This document shows, piece after piece, positions 11,359 through 23,448 of a DNA stretch of 64,000 nucleotides. The translations under genes and the position numbers were made by a program. Location: the NCBI GenBank assembly GCA_025330725.1, contig JAIWND010000008.1:930001-994000 (forward strand), written 5' to 3'. The first letter of the stretch is position 1, and each line of letters begins with the position of its first letter. The notes below the pieces were generated by a model that worked only from the letters and a program-made list of their open reading frames with translations, did not search any database and was not told the origin of the DNA. Source of the DNA: Chlamydoabsidia padenii (lineage: Eukaryota > Mucoromycota > Mucoromycetes > Mucorales > Cunninghamellaceae).

Positions 11359-12741
11359 TCAGTTACCACCATTAGATCTCCTTGTTGACCGGCGAGTTGC
11401 TTGAGTGAGACCGTTCGATTTCTTCCCCGATCTATTTATTATAACAATCAATTCCGTGTTTATTAATTCCGAGAGCACCTTTTTCTCCCACCCCCACTCC
11501 ATTAACCTCCTTACCTTTGAGTGAGATCATCCTTTTCTAACACAAGGACTTGTTCATCTTCATCATCTGAGCGCACATCAGTAGCATTTTCAGTAAAAAC
11601 AATTTTGTATAACACCTTGAAGATCATCGCCGTCCAAAAGAGAATGAGACAATAAAGACCAAACATCAAGCCAAAGATGATATATACGACAAAGTGAGGG
11701 AACCACCAACCTTCTAAAGGAGCCAGGCGGAAGTTGACATAGAGATCAGGTTCAGTCCAAGTAGATAGCATGATACACCCATAAAGATAAACCCGAGTAT
11801 ACATCCAAGAGATTAACATCAATACAAACGTAGCATTGCAAATGATTCCAGGACATGTGTAATTTAACGCCTTGGCAAGCTAAAAGAAATAGTAAGATTA
11901 GCAAGTATTTTTCATTACTAGTCAGTTGGTACTTACAGCAAGTACAGCATCAGGTAGATCCATACAAACAAACACAGCATTTCCCACTCGAGTAAAGTTA
12001 CAAAGATAACTAGCAAAAATCAAGAGTAAAGTGTTGATATGATGCATCACCAATTCACGGTAATCTTTTCGAGGTGCTTCGATTTGGAGGACAAAGATTT
12101 GTTGTAACCAAAAGGCAAATTGAACCAAATAATAGTACTTGAATGCTTCAGTATAATCCGTTACAGGGTAATCGATCCAAAAGTATCGTGTATCAAACCA
12201 CCATTCAGTCCCATACATCACTGCCTATGTATATCATGTTAGTATATATAATATGTATATCTCTTTTGTTTACTTACAATACCAGCACTAAAGCTACAAG
12301 TATAATACACAAAGGACCAAGCTTGTTCACAGAATCGATCGTATTTCTTGGGAGAGACTTGACACCATTTAGCCAAGGGTAACAAGGCATACTTCATAAT
12401 GGACGCACGAGCCGCCGTAAATACACAAATGTAGAAGAATAAAAAAGTCAAATCCCATACACTTTTTTCATATCGGTCATCCACCGGACGTTGGTTACTG
12501 ATAAAGATGAACCGGTCAAAGTAGGGAAGTTGTAAAAAGTAGCCCGCCACTATAAAAGTAATCACTTTGGATGGTATTTCTATTATTAAAAAAAAATAAA
12601 AATAAAAAAAGTTTCAACAGTTTAGTTCCATGATGTGTACACTGATAAAACAACTTGTTTACCAATTTGATGTTGGGCCAAGTGATTCGTCCAGTCCTTT
12701 AGTGTATGTGGCTTTTTCGTTCTCTTGATTGTTTGTTTCAT
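11359..12741 (-). CDS. LAG1: Ceramide synthase, LAG1/TLC family
   Basis: Five exons (12663-12741, 12278-12579, 11937-12224, 11515-11879, 11359-11431) give 368 aa. It is a multi-pass ER enzyme that acylates sphingoid bases with fatty acyl-CoA to make ceramide. The TLC domain contains the Lag motif, seen here as APRKDYRELVMHHINTLLLI, including the catalytic HH pair. It is followed by FTRVGNAVFVCMDLPDA, which carries the conserved Asp. Upstream hydrophobic helices (VITFIVAGYFLQLPYF; LTFLFFYICVFTAARA) and the acidic-then-basic C-terminus (SDDEDEQ, then RRSTRRSN) are usual for fungal Lag1/Lac1. The last exon is needed: reading through its donor stops one codon later. Only one ceramide synthase is seen here, so acyl-chain preference cannot be assigned. 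Confidence 0.92.
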
Positions 12742-14642
12742 TGTTGTTATTGGTGGTAGAGAGAGAGAGAGTTATGGTATTGTTTGTAGTGAATGATAAA
12801 AAAACGAAAGAAGAGAAGGAAGAAATATCTTAACCTCCATCCGTCAAAAAAAAAAAAAAAAAAAAAAAAAGCCGGGGGTTGAAAAGTTTTTCCAAGCTTG
12901 GACAGGATTTTCTTTCTTCCTCGCTGATATTAATTGAATGTTTCATCCAGTAACAAGGATGCTCTTTCATCATTGTTGGGTATCGATAGACTATTTGTAT
13001 GCTACATACATAACTCTTCTAGTAGTTTTATATACTTTTCAATCTACCAGTAGATATACAGTAATTGGAGATAAAGTAGGAAACGTCGGCTGTTGTTCCT
13101 ACTACTTTATACTCACCTTTTCTTAATATGAGACCTCTTTATGAAAGAACATGCACAATGATATCAAAATGGTTTATGCATCTGTTTCATTTTTTCCTTT
13201 ATATGTTTTTGTATGTATCCTTGTTCCAAAAACTCGGCAAAGACAAACATATGTTTACACTCCGCAGCCAGGCACCAAACTTTGTCCACTTGCAAGCCGT
13301 ATTGGCATGGTGATTGGCTTCATGCCAACAGATACGATTCAGATTCTACCTTGGAGGTTATCGAAACAGTCAATGGTCAATATTCAAGGGATCTCATTGG
13401 TCGAGAGACAAAACTCAATATTGGCATCTGAGATTAAAACCAAGATATCATTTCTCCTCTTCTTTTCTTTTCTTTCTTGAATCACCACGTTACTTAAACG
13501 ATGTGCAACAATATACTAATTGTGTTGGGACCCTTGACAATGATCAGTCTCTGTCGACTTGCAAGAAACACTGGGTCTAAAAGAATCATAATGTACTCAA
13601 GGGCGACGAGGTAAACTAGTTTGAACAATGTACGACCTGCAACTGCGACCACAGTCTCACCTTTTTGCTTTGCTTTTATCGTAGATAGACAATGGAAAAG
13701 TGGGGTCTTTGACATTTTTCCAGGCTTACAGTAACCTGAACTCGACTACATCTCTGGCAAAACAACACAAGTGTGAAGGACCTCGTAAACATGATTACCA
13801 TTTGATTATACATATGTTATAAAATAATCAAGTACTTGAAGCGGTTATGGGGGCGACTGATTTCGATAATGTGGTATTCTCGGTGTTATTGGCTCGGACT
13901 CTACTCAGCTTTGATATAATCTTTTTATATCCCAACCACAAAGGCAAAGATTATGAAGGGGGGGATCCGGTATATTGACATTATGTGTGGACAAGTTGTA
14001 GGTGGATAGCAACATGTGGACAGCTCATCATCGTGGACTTGATTATGACATTTGATGATACAACATCCTGACTATCAACATGACTCGGTAGTCTCTTCAT
14101 CTATTACTTATGATCCATGTCATTGCGGCCAACGAATGATCTTGCGGAAGGTGAACTGATGGTACTTGGACTCCTGAATGACTTTTTTGATCTTTGGGGT
14201 TATAGAATAGTTTAATTTAATATGTATCAATCACTATGTATCAGACAAACATATTGTCTTGTTGTACTGTAGTAATAATAATAAAAACCTTTAGGATGAT
14301 TTTTTGAATCTCCTTTTTATATAACTGATCCAGACTTATCTGCAGGTACCAAAAATAGTCTTGGCGGTGTGTATTACTTTTAAAATGTGACAACACTTGG
14401 ATAAAAGGCACATAATAAACGTCAAAATAGAATGTGGCTGATACCAGGACCAGATCTATGAGAAGCCTTCAAACTCTATATATGGTCGATATCTCTTTGT
14501 GTTTTCTCATCATACAAAACGAGGCATTTTGTTCGGAATTTGAAACTAAGTGGGCTTTGAGAAGGAAAAAGGTTTTTTTGTTTGATGGGCGGCCAATCAA
14601 AATGGCTATTTTTATCCACACACTATTAAAGAGTATTCATAC

Positions 14643-14686
<44 letters not shown>

Positions 14687-14791
14687 CATTTTTCCACCAC
14701 TCTCTTTCCCTCCTTCCTCTCCTGTAATTGTCTCTCCCTCTCATTCCTACGTTTGAAAGTACACTACTAGAACACTTGAAAACGAAACGAA
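12742..14791. other. 2-kb gene-poor spacer
   Basis: Divergent promoter region between LAG1 (-) and the nucleotide-sugar transporter (+). It carries an A run at 12846-12870 followed by GCCGGGGGTTGAAAAG, a loose relative of the recurring element, and a 42-nt T run at 14645-14686, about 105 bp before the transporter start. Short frames near 13128-13580 overlap one another, lack domains and splice support, and are probably chance or decayed sequence. Confidence 0.4.
14645..14686. repeat. 42-nt poly(T) tract in promoter
   Basis: An uninterrupted T run about 105 bp upstream of the nucleotide-sugar transporter start. Poly(dA:dT) tracts in fungal promoters typically exclude nucleosomes; that role here is inference. 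Confidence 0.85.
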
Positions 14792-16162
14792 ATGAGTAAG
14801 TCATAAACCAAAAAAAAGGTATACTTCTTCTTTACTAAAATGTCTTCTTTTCATATAAAGGTATTACATCTTTTGGCTCAACGATTCCACTAAAGTACTT
14901 GTCTTTGCTCGTTCTGGTGGTGCAGAACAGTGCTTTGATTCTGGTGATGCGATATACACGGGCAAGTGTACCAGATGATCAACTCTATTTAGCTTCGACG
15001 GCGGTGGTGATGAGTGAAGTTATTAAAGGATTGGCTTGTGTGGGACTATTACATTACAGTGGCCCCCCTCATCACCGGTCTTTACAACGACTGACCTCTT
15101 TACTCTATCGGGAACTTGTCTCCAACTGGCGTGAAACGGCAAAATTGGCAATTCCTGCTACTTTATATTTGATCCAGGTAAATTTGGAATATACAAAGTA
15201 AAAAACTCGTATTAATCTCTCTTTTTAAAAAGAATAATTTGCAATACGTAGCCGCGACTAATCTGGATGCAGCCACCTTCCAAGTCACTTACCAACTCAA
15301 GATATTGACAACAGCATTCTTCAGTGTGGTGATTCTCAAAAGATCCTTGGTACGATTGAAATGGATTGCTCTTGGTTTATTGACTTTTGGGATTGCTTTG
15401 GTAGTGTTACCTAAAGATGCTTCTGCCGCGGCCATGGCGTATTTTATTGGTAACAGTGAAGATGCCTCTACTCTTGATCAACAATCCACTGTCGACATGA
15501 ATGATGTCGGTAATCAATCCAATCCCAAAGGTTTCTTCGCCGTCCTGATGGCTTGTGTACTCTCTGGATTGGCAGGTGTCTACTTTGAAAAGATCCTCAA
15601 GGCTCCTCCCACAAAACCAATGCCTGAAGTAGTCAACACTCGAACGGACGAAGAAATAATCGGAGCGGAAGAAGGTGGTAAGAGTGATGATGGAACAGAT
15701 GAACGTGGTACAGCAAAACGTGTGGTGGTGGTGGATCATGATGAGGACGATGGACAAGATGGTATTGGTCTACGAGATATTCATGATCGACGTGATGATG
15801 TGGTACAGACTCAACAACAGAATCAATTATGGGTGCGAAACTTGCAAATGTCCTTCTTCTCAATACTTTTGGGTTTGATCTTTGTCGTACTACTTCAAGA
15901 CGGGGCAACTATTGTGGAAAGGGGCTTCTTTGTGAATTACAATGGGTTGACTTGGTTGGTAATTGCTATTCAAGCGTTTGGTGGTTTAGTGGTCGCTCTG
16001 GTCGTCAAGTATGCTGATAATATCCTTAAAGGTTTTGCTACTTCCATTAGTATCATCTTATCAAGTCTCGTCAGTGTATGGTTCTTCAACTTTACCCTCT
16101 CTGGCACATTTATTCTTGGTACTGCTTTGGTTATATACTCTACCTACTTGTATGGACTTTAG
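14792..16162 (+). CDS. Golgi nucleotide-sugar transporter, UDP-galactose/GlcNAc type (SLC35A)
   Basis: Three exons (14792-14795, 14861-15177, 15233-16162) give 416 aa; the first coding exon is just ATG plus one base. It exchanges a cytosolic UDP-sugar for UMP across the Golgi membrane. Family signatures are the first helix (LSLLVLVVQNSALILVMRYT), SEVIKG, PATLYLIQ joined to NNLQYVAATNLDAATFQV, TYQLKILTTAFFSV, GLAGVYFEKILK, LWVRNLQMS and the end LVIYSTYLYGL. The family resembles SLC35A2/A3 and fission yeast Gms1, so the substrate is probably UDP-galactose or UDP-GlcNAc; I cannot choose. Unusual: about 74 extra residues, mostly acidic and His/Gln-rich, sit between the conserved FEKILK and LWVRN segments (about 15603-15825), in a cytosolic loop that is short in relatives. 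Confidence 0.9.
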
Positions 16163-17015
16163 AGATAGTACTCCCCCCCCACTAGGATTGATACATTTGT
16201 ATTTAAACCCCACCCCCCATTACTACTTTATTATTATTATTCTATCTTGTCTTTTTACATTCATGATTTATATTCCCCTTTCTTCTTTATTGTACTGTAC
16301 ACTATTTGTTATCATTCCATTCTTATAACTCCTTTATCTTAAATAAAGTAAAAGCAAAATTACTCTTAACGTTGACTATACTCTTGGTTGAGGCATTCTC
16401 TTTTAGTACAAACAGTAATATATAATCCATTACCTTCATTATATAATAAAATTCCTCTGGGTATCCATATTCTCTCTTTTTATAGTACGTACAATACTGA
16501 TCATGCATTATTCTTTTTAATCAACTGTTATTGAAACCCCGCAGATCCACTCATTGCCACTGTTAAGCAAAAAGCATCTTTTATCCTCGTTTTCTTTGCT
16601 TTTTTTAATTTGTATTACCTTTTAAATGGTACTGATGATGACACCTTCTTATCATACCCTCCAGATAAGTATCAAATGATCATTGAAACCTCTTGATGAT
16701 TGAACTTGCACCTGGATGAGAAGCCCATTTTCTATTTGTTCCTCGGCCATTTTATTGGTTCATATTTAGGCGCCGCTTTCAAAAAACTCTCGGTGGGCAT
16801 TTTTTTTTTTTTAACGGCCTTGCTGTCAACAAATCATTGTAGGACTTCTCTTCCCCACTTTTTTTTTTTCCTTCTCTCCTTTTTTTATTTACCTTATTTA
16901 CCCTCATTTATTTATTGTATGCAAACAAATCTGGTTTAATACTCTCTCTCTCTCTCTTTCTCTCTCTGTCTCCTTCTCCTGTTTGGCTTCGTGACCCACT
17001 TTTAACTTTGATATC
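16163..17015. other. spacer upstream of the ERT1-like gene
   Basis: Terminator of the transporter and promoter of the next gene. TTGAAACCCCGC at 16531-16542 is a relative of the recurring element. A C/T-rich block (about 16838-16990) runs into the next start region. No gene seen. Confidence 0.4.
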
Positions 17016-17617
17016 ATGTCTACTTCCTCCCCTGGTTCCTCTTCTACCACTACTACAACTTCTATTGATTCTGCTGCTCGAAAAACAGCCTCAAGGAAAA
17101 AGAAAGCTGCTAGAGCTTGCGTCCATTGTCAAAAGGTAAGACGAAAACAAACAAAAACAAAAACAAAAGCACTTGATATGTTAACTAGTGAATATCTTGG
17201 ACTTGATTGAATAGGCTCATCTTACCTGTGATGATGGTAGGTTTTAGAAGAACCAAGTATGTATATCTCTTGAAACTAACCTCTTTCCTTTAATTATAGC
17301 ACGACCTTGCCAACGATGCACTAAACGTGGACTCGCTTCAACTTGCACGGATGGAGCTAGAAAGAAAGCCAAGTATTTACAGGATGCCGAAGGTAGGTAA
17401 TTTGGGCATATGTCTTATTTGTATACCTATATATGTATATCTGTCTATTGGCAGGTGCTGATTGCTATGTAGGCGGTGGGATGGGAGATGTGGATAAACG
17501 GGTGTTACTATTGGTCTTTACTAACTCGACTTCTTCTTCCTCAGAAAATGATACTCAACCCCGCTACAATCCACCACCAATATCGACAGGAACACAACCA
17601 CCACCACCACCACCACC

Positions 17618-17666
<49 letters not shown>

Positions 17667-19238
17667 CTACAACACCCTCCTTTATCAACAGCTTCACCTC
17701 AACATGCTGCTACACTTCATTCATTGTCTGCCATAACACCTAATGCAACCATGAACTCATTTGGACCACCTACCGATAGTAAGTCTAAAAAAAACCCCTA
17801 TCTATTTTTTTTTTTTTTTTTATTGTATGATAACTTACTCTCTCACATACTTATTCCAGATATAGATACTAGCCAGCTATTAGATTTGAACAACTACAAC
17901 TATGGATTTGGATCGACGGCAACCAACCTGGAATATTCCATCTTATCAAGTATGCTTGGGTCACCAATGAAACAACTCTTGGATTCAACGACAACGACGC
18001 CAACGACACCCAATGCACTATCCAATCTATGGCAAGCAGCAGGACTTGCTGGTACAATGCAACCGAATACTACTGCTACTCAGCAAAACAACAATAACAA
18101 TAATAGTCCATTCAGTAAACACAACATTATCAACAACATCAATAGTCATACTCGTGATACCCGGCCGTCCACACAGCATCACTCATCTACCTCACCCTCA
18201 TCATCACCATCAGGTATGGATACGGTATTATATTCACCCGATCAAAACACCATCGGCTCACCGTACAACCCAACCACAACAACCACTCAAACCAGTAGCA
18301 ATGTGCGCATGTCTTCCTTATCAGCTTATGGTGAAGGTGCCGTGGTGGCCAAGGTGGATAGTCCTAATACTGCCCTTGCCCAAGTCAAGCGTCGGAATCA
18401 ACTGGTGACCCCTGAAATGGTCTATGCAAGAGCCACAAAACCTTTTAGCTATGCAGATGGATATCATTACCTGATAAACTATGTAAAACAAAAGTAAGTG
18501 TTGGGGACTAAATATAGAATGATGATGATAGATCTTTCACTAACATGAATTGTATGATAGGATGACACAACAAGATTTGATGCGAATCAGTCGGGCGCTG
18601 GCGCTTTTTCGACCTTCGGTTTTAGCCTCCATGATGAACTTGACGGAAGATGACCTGATATTTACAGAAAAGTGCTTACAACGAACACTATTAGTAAGTA
18701 GGGTATAAAGACACATCAGTAATAAAACTAATATCGTTTTATTCTTTAGGAATACGAAAAATTGATCAGTTACTCTGGAACACCTACTGTGGTTTGGCGA
18801 AGAACAGGTGAAATCACTTTGGTGGGCAAGGAATTCTCATTATTGACCCAATGGTCCCGTGATGCTCTTCTCAGCAAGAAAACTTATATATACGAGGTAA
18901 AAAAGGGAAAGAAAAAGATCATCACAACTACTAACTCTGTGAATTAAAGTTGATGAGCAATCCATCAGCCATAGAATACTGGGAAAAGTATAGCTCACAT
19001 GCATTCGACAATACGGATTCGGCGGTCTACAGCTCATGCATCTTACTCAGTCCAACAAAACGAGTGGTACCTTGTACCTTTTGTTTTACCATCAAACGGG
19101 ATATATTTGACTTGCCAAGTGTGATCGTTGGAAATGTAAGTATATAATAGATAAAAGAGGGGAACGGGGAACAATGGATCGGATGGGCATGCTCACACTT
19201 TTTTTTACTTTTAATAGTTTCTCCCCATTTTGAGCTAA
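17016..19238 (+). CDS. ERT1: Zn2Cys6 regulator of ERT1/AcuK family with PAS domain
   Basis: Nine exons (17016-17135, 17215-17236, 17300-17392, 17545-17778, 17860-18493, 18561-18693, 18750-18896, 18950-19135, 19218-19238) give 529 aa. Members activate gluconeogenic and non-fermentable-carbon genes. The zinc cluster is [26 protein letters not shown] and [13 protein letters not shown]; its six Cys are split over three exons, the middle one 22 nt. The C-terminal PAS-like region is highly diagnostic: [16 protein letters not shown] start, [57 protein letters not shown] and [12 protein letters not shown], ending GNFLPILS. A Pro-then-Gln tract lies just after the cluster. The exon-4 acceptor at 17544 is preferred; one at about 17455 would add roughly 30 residues in frame. 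The last coding exon is only 21 nt. Confidence 0.93.
17600..17670 (+). repeat. (CCA)n then (CAA)n tract coding polyPro-polyGln
   Basis: In-frame trinucleotide repeats in the ERT1-like gene encode about eight Pro followed by about seventeen Gln. Probably length-variable between strains. Confidence 0.85.
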
Positions 19239-19271
19239 TGATGGCTCTAACACCAACAATGGAAACCCGTT

Positions 19272-19309
<38 letters not shown>

Positions 19310-19602
19310 ATACTCTACATACCTCTTTCCCCCTCCTCCACTTCCATCTTGACCCTTCTTTAATTATACTTATTAACTTGAATCATTTATAATAAAATCA
19401 TACAACTTTAACTTAAAATCGATTATCTGGATGGTTATTTTGATACAGACCATAACACATATTGGATCATCGTTATTCTGTACACACATATGGTTATATA
19501 TGTAGGCGATTCTTCAATACATAGGACTTTATATAGGACATGGACAAACATTGTTAATAGGATATGGTTAAAAGTAGACAATTTTATTGATGTGATGGAC
19601 TA
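19239..19602. other. short spacer between converging ERT1-like and ARMH3 genes
   Basis: Tail-to-tail 3' region with a (TC)n microsatellite at about 19275-19304 and AATAAAA signals (19391). Nothing else seen. Confidence 0.5.
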
Positions 19603-22278
19603 CTAATAAAGACTGGGGGCGTAATCACCAACAACTATACGAAGTAAATATCTAAAGTAACCCATTTCATTGGGAATTTCATTATAAGGGGTAAAGTGAT
19701 CTAATTTATCTACGGGTTCCAAGGATAAGGTGGCAAAGTGTTCTTGAATCAATGCCAGGACTTGGTCGGGATTTAAATATTTGATTTGATGGATCTCCAT
19801 GCCTTCGTCCAATGCAGGTTTGAAGTGGTTGCAAATGATTTTCAGATTGGAGAAGCTTTGTTGTGATAATGGAGGAGATCTGTCGCCGGAGGATTGTGCT
19901 TTTTTGCCCGCCAGATTGGTTTCAGTTACTGTATCAAATAAAAGACATGTCAGTATGTTCTTTTTCTTTTTATCCTTGCGCTTTACCATAATGAGAGAGA
20001 GCCATAAAGTCATCGGATGATCGAATGATTTCATAAAACAAGGAATCGAAACTTTTGGTATCATATAAGAAGATTTCACCATGGACAACACATATGTTGA
20101 AGAGCCGAAGTAGCTGAAAGAGGGAGGATCAGTATGTATTATTTTCCACCCGTCTTTATACTTACCGAAGATAAAAAGGGATGGAAGTCTTGAGGTTTGG
20201 CCTTGAGTATATCCAAATGTACAACGGTGAAATGAAGTATCGCTGTAAGGGTGCACCAAAGTTCATTCCAGTGATAATCTTATTATTTGCATGAATTAAA
20301 AGAGAGTTAGTCAAACCGACCCCGCCTGCCCCCCTTTTTTTTTTATTCTCTTTCTTTCTTCCCTTTACCTAGTCGTATACGGCGCTTGTATAAGAAAGAA
20401 AGGATCCTATGGATTACCGAAAATGCCAGCCTATGATATCAAAAGTAAAGTTTTAAAGTTAGTGGTATTGAGAATCATATTACCTAACATTACCTATAAG
20501 TCGTCGTATCCAACTTTTTGCGCATATTGTGCTTGATAAACAAGACGATATCATCCAATATTGTACATAAAAGTGACCTTGGTGATTTAGCTTTTGGCAA
20601 AGGAGGAGGACGCTTTATAGATATGGACCAAAAAAGAAAAAGAAAAAAAAAAGTTGAGACTTTTGACGTATCCCCTTGATTTGTTGTTTTGGCTTACCTG
20701 GCAGCATAATCGCACCACCCTATGTGAGTCTTGATTCGACAGAGCAGCTAACAGAGCAGGTTCTTCACATAAGCGAAGAAGAATCAACATGATTAGTTTG
20801 GTATAGATGAAGGATCGATCGTTTCTATTGTGTTGGAACAAATAAGAGGCAAAGGTCAATAGGTTCGGTAACAAGAGTGTGGATTGATTGAGATCCTTTT
20901 TGTGATTGTTGATGGATCGTGTTGTTAATGTGATAAAGTGAGAGTTTGCATTCACCAAGTCGTATAATAAAAGTAACAGAGCTGATTCCACAGGAGGACT
21001 ATGGGATACACATACATAATAGTTAATAGATGCAAGTGTATTTGATTCTGACCTTACAATGATATGAGAGATTCCAACTTGTCAATGTCAACATAGGGTG
21101 ATTTGGTGGAACCTGCAAACCAACCAGACATATAAGTAGCCACACTTTTTGTAAAAGATTCGTCTTCATCTTTGAGTTGCTGGTATTTCCTAAAAACGAG
21201 TAGATATATGTGAGTTTATCCAGTATTTAATGCTTATCCACTATAAAACTTACCGAGTCATTTCATCAAAGAGAGTGGCATATAGAGTCATGATTTTCTA
21301 CAAGAGTAAGACAAATCTGGGTTAGTTTGGATCTTCATCATCTTATTGATTTAATTATATATTACCTCCAAAGTACTTTCTTGCTTGTATTGTGATATTG
21401 TTTGAAGATATGGATTCCGAGATTCATACTTGTTATAGTTGGATAGCATGGACAGAAGCATGGTAGCATTACAGACTTCTTTCTGAGAGGATAGATCATC
21501 AGCAATAATCTACAAAACAAATAACAAGTCATATTAGCATATTCAGATGGGTTTCCTTGATTACTATATTTTATGTTGACTTGCAGACAAAAGAGTTTCG
21601 GACAAATCATGATGCATAAAGTACCTATTAGGAATATCATGTTTAGTCTATTTAATAATGTCCCTATATTTTTATGTTTACTTACCCATTAAAGCTGTTT
21701 TGGTTGACATTATCATTTCCAGTAGATAAAGTGATAGCTAGTAAGAGAGCGTAGGGCTTAGTGGTTTGTTGACAAAGTAGAGGTTCCAAAGATAGCACAA
21801 GTCGATTCATAGAAGTATCTGCCTTGTCCAGTCCAGTGAGTAGGTCAATAATATTGAATTGTGATAACCGCTTCTTGCCAAATAAACAACGAACCAAACA
21901 AGTCAACAAGATAATAGCATTGATTTGTCTAGTTTGGTCAACAGAGGTGGTGATGGTCGTGGAGGGTGTCATCTTTTCCAAGCAAGCAAAGAATATCCGG
22001 TTAATGTCGTTTCGTTTGCCAAGTAGGGATTCTTCTGACGTTTGTTGTATCAAGTCAAAGATGCATTTCGTGTTGACTGGTAGTAAAAAGTAGGTATCCC
22101 AAAATGTCAAAGAGGAATCATCCTTCGTAAAGGTTGTTTCGCCCTGTACTATCATTAAAAGACAATTCATATTAGTATGTATATACATTTGACTTTTCTT
22201 TTCAAACTTTACCTTTAAGAGGGCTTCACTGAGTTCAACAAACTTTTCCTTGAATACAGGTTTGCCACGTTGTTGCAT
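19603..22278 (-). CDS. ARMH3: ARMH3-like armadillo protein (C10orf76/DUF1741)
   Basis: Twelve exons (22213-22278, 21686-22143, 21585-21624, 21366-21509, 21254-21297, 21058-21189, 20698-20998, 20494-20612, 20369-20430, 20166-20278, 19987-20113, 19603-19928) give 643 aa. Animal ARMH3 is a Golgi armadillo-helical protein that binds GBF1 and PI4KB. Resemblance runs end to end: FKEKFVELSEAL, TFWDTYFLLPVN, FNIIDLLTGLDKAD, DNVNQNSF, MLLSMLSNYNKYESRNPYL, HWNELWCTL, FDSLFYEIIRSSDDF, ICNHFKPALDE and LNPDQVLALIQEHFATLSL. No membrane or catalytic motif is visible, as expected of a scaffold. Intron 3 (21510-21584) uses a GC donor (gcaagt); a GT donor there would break frame. A GCGGAATTTCAA element lies about 80 bp upstream. 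Confidence 0.9.
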
Positions 22279-22356
22279 AGAATTAAGAAAAAGTGGAAAG
22301 GTAAGAAAAGAAGCGAAAGAATTCAGTAGACCGTCAATACGATGGAAATTACGATA

Positions 22357-22370
22357 TTTGAAATTCCGCC
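22357..22370 (-). promoter_or_regulatory. GGCGGAATTTCAAA, variant element upstream of ARMH3
   Basis: In ARMH3 orientation the sequence reads GGCGGAATTTCAAA, about 80 bp before the ATG. It is a variant of the recurring GCGGGATTTGAA element, at the distance and orientation seen for BUB3, RPA1, SPRTN and TFB1. Confidence 0.4.
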
Positions 22371-22588
22371 TGTCCTTTGTTTATGTATCAATGAAAACTT
22401 GACATTTACAAATGATAACATTCTTATTACTAGAATGGTATTTATTTCTATTGCTATTTAGTATTGTGTTGATTATTTTAATTCTTCTAGAGTAAACATT
22501 ATCACAGTAGGGTTCTTGCTTACCATGATCTCTACTATTCTCTCTTGTTCAACATCAAGAAATTCAATAGCCGCTCTGCCTTGTAGGT

Positions 22589-23390
22589 TTTTAAACCCGC
22601 CGGATTTTTCTTTTTCTTTTCTTTCCTTCTCTTCCTGAATCAAATCGTCAACCATGTCTGGAACACTATCAACTCAAAAAGTCTAACCAATGGCTTCCTA
22701 CCATCGACAATCGAAAGGTGATCCCCGATTAGGTCATGTGGCTCTTTCAACACTACCGCCCACGCCAATAACAACACAGCCCTTCTCCTCAACATGTATC
22801 CACCGTCAGCAGAGACGACCATCATTCGTTTATTATATTCGAATAGTGTGTGGTTTTCTTTGGCACATCTACTACAATCCGATGGCCCCTCGACAAAAGT
22901 GAAAATCATGGCGACCTTCTCGGCTAAAAGTTGGACCTAACGAAATTCATAGTATCGAATTCAACATCAACAGCTTCATGACACCATGATTATTCGACGG
23001 ACAACTTTACATACCTCGACCGATGATATCAAGACAACTCTTTGAATAACGTAAGTAAAGTGATACTTTATAGGTAAACCAACCATTTCTTCTTCTACTT
23101 TTTCTTCTTCTTTTGACTATAGGACATGACCAATCTTCTACTAGGAAACACGGAAATATATGAAACATCGATATCACTGTGCGGTCATCTGGAACAGGGT
23201 GGGATGGATATTCTCGTGGTACTTTTGGATTCCTCAAACAAACTCGATTAATCTCAAAGAAAATGGTACCGATAATGGATTGATCAATATGGTGCTTCCC
23301 CAGGTGGATAGTCGGTACTGCCATTCTACACCTAGTTTAGCTACTTTATCTTGTAATATCTATCTATCCTAATAAACTTGTACCATTCAT
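22589..23390 (+). pseudogene. probable decayed gene, identity unresolved
   Basis: The stretch begins like other genes here: a TTTAAACCCGCCGG element (about 22590-22603), a T/C-rich run, then an ATG in a good context at 22654. The frame is soon interrupted. Coding-like segments follow in shifting frames with stops between them: NQWLPTIDNRKVI, NNTALLLNMYPPSAETT, NEIHSIEFNIN, FDGQLYIPRP and LLLGNTEIYETSISLCGH. An intron-like gap (gtaagt about 23049, ctatag about 23122) and a terminal AATAAA are also visible. No single frame or splice set gives a whole protein. A few segments faintly recall an actin-related (ARP10-type) protein, but I would not defend that without a search. Alternatives are non-coding RNA or chance. 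Confidence 0.3.
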
Positions 23391-23448
23391 TTTTCCCAAT
23401 AAAAATGCTTTTTTTTTTTATTAGCAGTTTATTTGACTTGATACTAAC

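Noticed and set aside
13128..13580. Overlapping plus-strand frames of 60-110 codons in the LAG1-transporter spacer
   Set aside because: Different frames compete over the same DNA, composition is not protein-like, and no splice pattern or motif links them.
22640..22909. 89-codon minus-strand frame
   Set aside because: Opposite strand of the decayed region; no upstream element, no domain, and the plus strand has better gene-like signals.
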